Source: Gammaproteobacteria bacterium
GTDB taxonomy: Bacteria > Pseudomonadota > Gammaproteobacteria > SZUA-152
Direction: 5' to 3'
DNA: 64,000 bases
Assembly: GCA_021647705.1 (NCBI GenBank)
Contig: JAKIUF010000024.1
Span: forward strand, 1-64,000
The notes beneath the pieces were generated by a model that worked only from the letters and a program-made list of their open reading frames with translations, was not told the DNA's origin and made no database searches. A program made the translations under genes and the position numbers. The stretch's first letter is position 1, and each line of letters opens with the position of its first letter. Below are positions 59,797 through 64,000 of this stretch, piece after piece.

Positions 59797-60228
59797 AAAT
59801 ACAGCGTCCAGGTTTTATATTAGCGAGTTCAGCATTTCAGTGGCATTTACCACAAAGTATGCTTACAGGTATCTGAATCCGCTGGTATAACTCCGGTTGT
59901 CACGGTTTCCGCAAGAGCTTATTTTTCATGCGGACTTTAGAGTTGCGGTAAAGGAATATTTATTAGAAGGAGTTTCACAATCATTTTGACAGTCCTGTTG
60001 GCCTTATTTTATCCATCAAGGCGACACGAGCGTAGTGTGGTTGTTCCATATGAGCGAGCTATAACGCTGAGGGATGAGAAATGAGTACTGGCTTTTTCAG
60101 TATGCACCTGAAAAATACCAGACTGCGTTGTTCGTCGCTCATTTGGGATAGCCAAATTCTTCTCCTTTCGCTTTGCCTGGCATTTTCCAGGCACAACAGA
60201 ACTGTCAAAATGACTGCTTAACAATTCT
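59797..60228. other. Gap in the redox operon containing a MITE-like element
   Basis: 432 bp between the small cysteine membrane protein gene and the barrel gene. It consists mainly of the palindromic element at 59982-60212, plus about 185 bp that could hold a secondary promoter for the barrel and the cytochromes below it. No gene is supported (the 60009-60224 minus frame lies wholly inside the repeat). Confidence 0.6.
59982..60212. mobile_element. MITE-like element with 19-bp terminal inverted repeats
   Basis: The left end CATTTTGACAGTCCTGTTG (59982-60000) and the right end CAACAGAACTGTCAAAATG (60194-60212) are inverted repeats with 18 of 19 matches. Inner segments also pair (for example ATGAGCGA-containing parts and CTGGCTTTTTCAG with CTGAAAAATACCAG around 60094-60127). 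It has no coding capacity. A related end occurs alone at 27139-27157. No clear target duplication. Confidence 0.7.
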
Positions 60229-60468
60229 TTAACTTTGCGTATTTTTTTCGTAAAACTCAGTACCCTCTTTTTTATCCTCTCTTTTTTTATAGATGGCCCA
60301 GGTCACAATAGCGGCCAGTGCCACTACACATCCACCACAGGTAGAACAACGTCCTTCTTTAGGTAGCGTGCAACTGGAGGCAATCACAAGATGGCTGACT
60401 GCAAAACCAGCCCCGGCTACCCAGGGCAGTAGTTTTTCATGGCGCTTTTGCCACGGTATTTGTTTCAT
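60229..60468 (-). CDS. Small two-TM membrane protein with CSTCGGC loop
   Basis: The ATG at 60468 overlaps the cytochrome gene's stop (ATGA) and gives 79 residues; the longer frame to 60531 lies inside that gene. Two hydrophobic segments (LLPWVAGAGFAVSHLVIA and GGCVVALAAIVTWAIY) flank a short loop containing CTLPKEGRCSTCGGC. The four Cys could bind metal or a haem or form disulfides. I do not recognise the family. Its place directly after the big octahaem gene suggests a helper for it. Confidence 0.6.
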   Translation of the reverse strand: MKQIPWQKRHEKLLPWVAGAGFAVSHLVIASSCTLPKEGRCSTCGGCVVALAAIVTWAIYKKREDKKEGTEFYEKNTQS

Positions 60469-63416
60469 CTTTTCGATACCTTTGACCTGAATGTGGGTTT
60501 TCTTTTTGTAAACCATGCGATGCACACACATATCAGACCGAGTAGCAATAACAATATGTAGCTTGTACTGCCACCGCCACCAGAACCGGAATTAGCTTCG
60601 GGGGTTCCGCTGTTTTGCGACGGTGGAGTTATGCTGCGGGTGTTGTTGACAATTGCATAATGACTGAAATGGTCCGTCAGGAAAGCAACATAACCTTCAC
60701 TTTCGACATCCTCTTCATCAGAGTGCGGTTGTACAATAACGATATCGTCGTTATTAATCGCTTGCCAGGTAGTGCTTCCCGTGTTGGAAAAAATGACTTT
60801 AATTTCATTAATATTGGTTGCTGTACCTTCATAAGGAAGCTTCACCATTACCCGGCTACCAGAGAAGCGGGTAACTTCACGACTATTTTTATCGATAGCT
60901 TCCAGTGAGAATACCTGGGAAGACAATTCGCCCAGGCCAGCATTTTCCGCTGCCGAAGCAGCATCATTATCTGCAAGGGCAACCTGCATCCGATAACTGG
61001 GGAATACCAGTTCAGTTTGACCATTGACCTCGGGGATCAATGCTACGGCACGCACGGCACGGTTACCGTAGTTGGCTTTGTAAAGATAGACTTCATCACT
61101 AGTGAAGTGTGTTGTCACATTATCGTTGCTGCTGTCCAGACCTGCTGCGCCAAGCCCATCTGCTAGGGACATCCGTTTCAATACTCCCGCTGCAACCGGT
61201 GCCGTTGCTGATCGCAACGCGGTCATCGAAGGGTCTATTTTTGTGACATAAAGAATATCGGCCACACTTTCGGTTACTTTGCCGGTTTCATCCATCTGCA
61301 TATAAGGTAAATCAAATACTATGATGCCTTCATCCACCAGACGGCGGTCGGGCAATTGGACAACGGTCTTGGTATTATTTTCACCGAACAAACCGTTCGT
61401 TGATACCAGAGAACTGAATGCACCACTTTGCTTGCGATTATGGCACTCTCCACACTGTAGTGATGAAGGAGAAGGGCGGGCATTATGCGAAATGATGTAT
61501 GCATTGGACTCGGTCCGCACCAGTACAGCATCAGGATTACTGATCCCTCTGTCCATGAACAGGCTGTCATAGGCATTTTTCAGTGCAACAAAGCCCTCAT
61601 ACTCTTCAGGGTCACCAAAGCGTACGCTGCCGTGCGACATGCGTACACTCACCCGGCTCAGTTCATTGCCGTCAGAATCCACCACTGCACCGTATTGTTC
61701 ACCATTTTCTTCTTTTAACTCGAAAACACTGTTACGTTCGGTTTTATTCAGTACCCGGCCACTGTTGCGATCTTTCCAGTAATAACGCAGTCGTGGGTTA
61801 TAAGGGACGATTTTAAGCTCACCACCTGCTTCGGCACGGTAGCGGTACAGAATCTGAATAGCGTTTCCGCGGCGGTCTTTTTTATTGGTAATGTGGCATG
61901 TCTGACAGGCGATCACATTCAGATGGGTTTGCGTGATTTTAGTGAGCGTATTGATGGGATAACCGGCCATATCACCATTGGATTTCCAGATCTCACGATG
62001 GGCACTGAGCATATCTTCATGCCCTGAAGGAATTGCCAGTTCTGCAGGAGCAGGGGCGTCGTTATGGCAGTATTCACAGGTTTTGGCATTGGCGTTATAA
62101 TCGAGATCGTTACGCACATCCATATCAGAGTTGCCTTTGAGAAAGTTATGATCTGCATTCAGATCCACATTTTCAAAGGATTTTTTGAAATAATTTCGCG
62201 AATGGCAGGCATTGCAGTTTTCAATTTCCCGGGTTTCTCCGTTAGGTTCGGTCCAGGTTTTACCTTTATGGACATCATCCTTGTAGTCTTCTTCCAGTGG
62301 GCCGTCATCACCATCTTCATAAGTTGCTGAAGCGACTTCACCGAAACCGTAAAAGCCTCGACGGGAGTTGCTGGTGCGATGGCATAACATGCAATTGTCA
62401 TTTGCCGGGAAACGCAACATCGGGATCAGTACCTTGCCATCGCTGTCAAAGGCATCAGCATTCCAGTTGATGACAGGTAACTCATCATTCCCTAATGTCA
62501 GGGTATAGTCAGGACCACCGCTACTGCCATGCCCATTGGCTGGTTTGATCTCACGCTCAAAAATCAATAGTGATTTTTCTTCCTGACTACCGTCGGGATG
62601 TTTGAGATTGAGGAACTCCAAAATTGCCGTGGCAGCATAACGAAAATAGCCACCTTCTTTAACGAGATAGTCGTTACGCAAGTCACGAAAGTGGTTATAC
62701 GCTGAGTCCGTATTGTCACTGCCATCGTTGGCACCCAGTCGCGGATCAAATTTCTTCATTGCACTGAAGTCGGTGTGGCACATCATGCAGTCGGCTTCCA
62801 CCACACCACTTTTGTTCCAGTTCCATTGTGATACGACACTTACATCAGTGTCTTGATTGTTTTCATCGGTGCCGCGATTAAAATAATCACCATCGAACTC
62901 AGTCACGCTGGCTGGGTCGGTACTGTAATATTGACGACCATTACGATCCTTTTCCATCCAGCCGCCACCGGTGTGACAGCCAATACAGCGTTTAATTAAA
63001 CCCGCACTGCCTTTATCGGCAAAGTCATCAGCACTGGCATTGTGTTTTTTAGCTAACACTTCAGGGTTATTTCCACCCATGCAGGTATAGCCACCGAAGT
63101 ACCCGGGAGAGACGAGGTGCGGCAGTCCACGTTTGCTGCCAAAGTCATCGCGTGCTTCATCGCGCCCCATTTCAAAATGATAAGCATGAGTGATCGCATC
63201 GTAATCGTGACAACTGGAACTACCGCAAGTTACCTTCGGACTATAGGGGTTGCCGCTGTCACGCACATGATTCCCTGCTTCATCTAAAAGGGGAATGGCT
63301 GGGTGTAACAATGGCTCGTCCACGGTGTTGGCTATTGCCGTTTGTAGCATGCCAAACGAAAAGCTGAAAAACAGCACTGTTATTGCTTGGGTCACTTTTC
63401 GGTTTAATATCTGCAT
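60465..63416 (-). CDS. Large octahaem cytochrome c with GlyGly-CTERM-like anchor
   Basis: This 983-residue protein has a signal peptide (VTQAITVLFFSFSFGMLQTAIA) and eight haem sites in its first 650 residues: CGSSSCH (CX4CH), CIGCH, CMMCH, CMLCH, CNACH, CEYCH, CQTCH and CGECH. Residues 660-920 are beta-rich without haem. The C-terminus has a Gly/Ser stretch (SGSGGGG), a hydrophobic helix (YILLLLLGLICVCIAWF) and a basic end (TKRKPTFRSKVSKR), which resembles GlyGly-CTERM sorting signals processed by rhombosortase; if so it would be surface-displayed. It could be a terminal reductase or an electron outlet. No catalytic distal site can be picked by eye. Confidence 0.85.
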   Translation of the reverse strand: MQILNRKVTQAITVLFFSFSFGMLQTAIANTVDEPLLHPAIPLLDEAGNHVRDSGNPYSPKVTCGSSSCHDYDAITHAYHFEMGRDEARDDFGSKRGLPHLVSPGYFGGYTCMGGNNPEVLAKKHNASADDFADKGSAGLIKRCIGCHTGGGWMEKDRNGRQYYSTDPASVTEFDGDYFNRGTDENNQDTDVSVVSQWNWNKSGVVEADCMMCHTDFSAMKKFDPRLGANDGSDNTDSAYNHFRDLRNDYLVKEGGYFRYAATAILEFLNLKHPDGSQEEKSLLIFEREIKPANGHGSSGGPDYTLTLGNDELPVINWNADAFDSDGKVLIPMLRFPANDNCMLCHRTSNSRRGFYGFGEVASATYEDGDDGPLEEDYKDDVHKGKTWTEPNGETREIENCNACHSRNYFKKSFENVDLNADHNFLKGNSDMDVRNDLDYNANAKTCEYCHNDAPAPAELAIPSGHEDMLSAHREIWKSNGDMAGYPINTLTKITQTHLNVIACQTCHITNKKDRRGNAIQILYRYRAEAGGELKIVPYNPRLRYYWKDRNSGRVLNKTERNSVFELKEENGEQYGAVVDSDGNELSRVSVRMSHGSVRFGDPEEYEGFVALKNAYDSLFMDRGISNPDAVLVRTESNAYIISHNARPSPSSLQCGECHNRKQSGAFSSLVSTNGLFGENNTKTVVQLPDRRLVDEGIIVFDLPYMQMDETGKVTESVADILYVTKIDPSMTALRSATAPVAAGVLKRMSLADGLGAAGLDSSNDNVTTHFTSDEVYLYKANYGNRAVRAVALIPEVNGQTELVFPSYRMQVALADNDAASAAENAGLGELSSQVFSLEAIDKNSREVTRFSGSRVMVKLPYEGTATNINEIKVIFSNTGSTTWQAINNDDIVIVQPHSDEEDVESEGYVAFLTDHFSHYAIVNNTRSITPPSQNSGTPEANSGSGGGGSTSYILLLLLGLICVCIAWFTKRKPTFRSKVSKR

Positions 63417-63448
63417 TACGGTTTATCCCTATACTCTTACATCAGAAA

Positions 63449-63778
<330 letters not shown>

Positions 63779-63804
63779 TTAATGGAGAAAAAAAATGCTC
63801 GGAA

Positions 63805-63834
63805 GTGACAAAATGTCACGTGACATTTTGTCGC
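63805..63834 (-). promoter_or_regulatory. Tandem GYGACA-N3-TGTCRC boxes upstream of the redox operon
   Basis: GTGACAAAATGTCAC (63805-63819) and GTGACATTTTGTCGC (63820-63834) form an almost perfect 30-bp palindrome (14 of 15 arm matches). It lies about 100 bp before the ferredoxin start. A further TTTGTCAC lies at about 63839. It matches the sites at 49327-49356 and 50475-50489. Confidence 0.7.
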
Positions 63835-64000
63835 ATGGTTTGTCACATTATTCGCTGAATATATTGTATGTTTATTGTTCAATTAATGGTGCATTAACGA
63901 GAAATCTATTCTCTTTTTTAAAAAATAAAAACGCTACTTTACGTGATTTTAAAGTGTAAATTTATAATTTTTTGTCAAAGTGAGTGATGTCCACTCTACG

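Overview
The window looks like the chromosome of a gammaproteobacterium. The evidence is a complete iscRSUA-hscBA-fdx-iscX cluster next to trmJ, cysE and suhB, plus rsmJ, a class A PBP1b and an Allochromatium-type 2[4Fe-4S] ferredoxin. The multiheme cytochrome block suggests an organism that moves electrons across its envelope, for example a sediment or sulfur-cycle bacterium. I cannot name the genus. No tRNA, rRNA, CRISPR array, transposase or integrase is visible.

Layout. (1) 1-1686, minus strand: an FHA-domain protein whose 3' end carries a 14-bp homopolymer, a small unknown protein and suhB. (2) 2086-26278, minus strand: a complete-looking extracellular contractile injection system (eCIS; Afp/PVC-like phage-tail-derived particle). 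In transcription order it encodes an unknown small protein, sheath, inner tube, gp26-like zinc-ribbon protein, disordered protein, Pvc16-like terminator, AAA+ ATPase, small coupled protein, a candidate effector (HELVH motif plus glycine zipper), CIS tube/adaptor protein, LysM protein, separate hub and spike genes, PAAR-like tip, gp25, two large J-type baseplate proteins, a P2 gpI-like protein, a giant beta-helix fibre candidate and a small terminal protein. Most junctions are 4-bp ATGA or TAATG overlaps. The block lies exactly between divergent suhB and trmJ, which are neighbours in many gammaproteobacteria. (3) 27266-36774, plus strand: trmJ, cysE and the ISC iron-sulfur assembly operon, with an additional NifS-like desulfurase before iscS. 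(4) 37272-44126: rsmJ with a methyltransferase-like neighbour, an APH-kinase/P-loop fusion, mrcB and a TPR lipoprotein. (5) 44310-50185, minus strand: secreted and envelope proteins, including two thioredoxin-fold proteins, an outer-membrane barrel and a Met/His-rich lipoprotein. (6) 50519-63706, minus strand: a redox operon encoding seven multiheme c-type cytochromes (52 haem-binding motifs counted by eye), a NapH/NosR-like polyferredoxin membrane protein, an outer-membrane beta-barrel, a small two-TM cysteine protein and a ferredoxin.

How they work together. The eCIS genes form one contractile particle; the ATPase-coupled HELVH protein is the best payload candidate. In the redox block, ferredoxin and polyferredoxin could pass electrons to membrane-anchored and periplasmic cytochromes and across the outer membrane through the barrel. 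A shared palindromic box, GYGACA-N3-TGTCRC, lies ahead of the first genes of the redox operon (about 100 bp), the lipoprotein/thiol operon (about 100 bp) and the isolated periplasmic protein gene (about 290 bp), suggesting one regulon.

Non-coding structure is rich. There are three hairpins of a CGCAGAGG-type family, a perfect 31-bp inverted repeat, two MITE-like palindromic elements (one with a 5-bp TTTAT duplication), and a degenerate copy of the start of the CIS tube gene next to the candidate effector.
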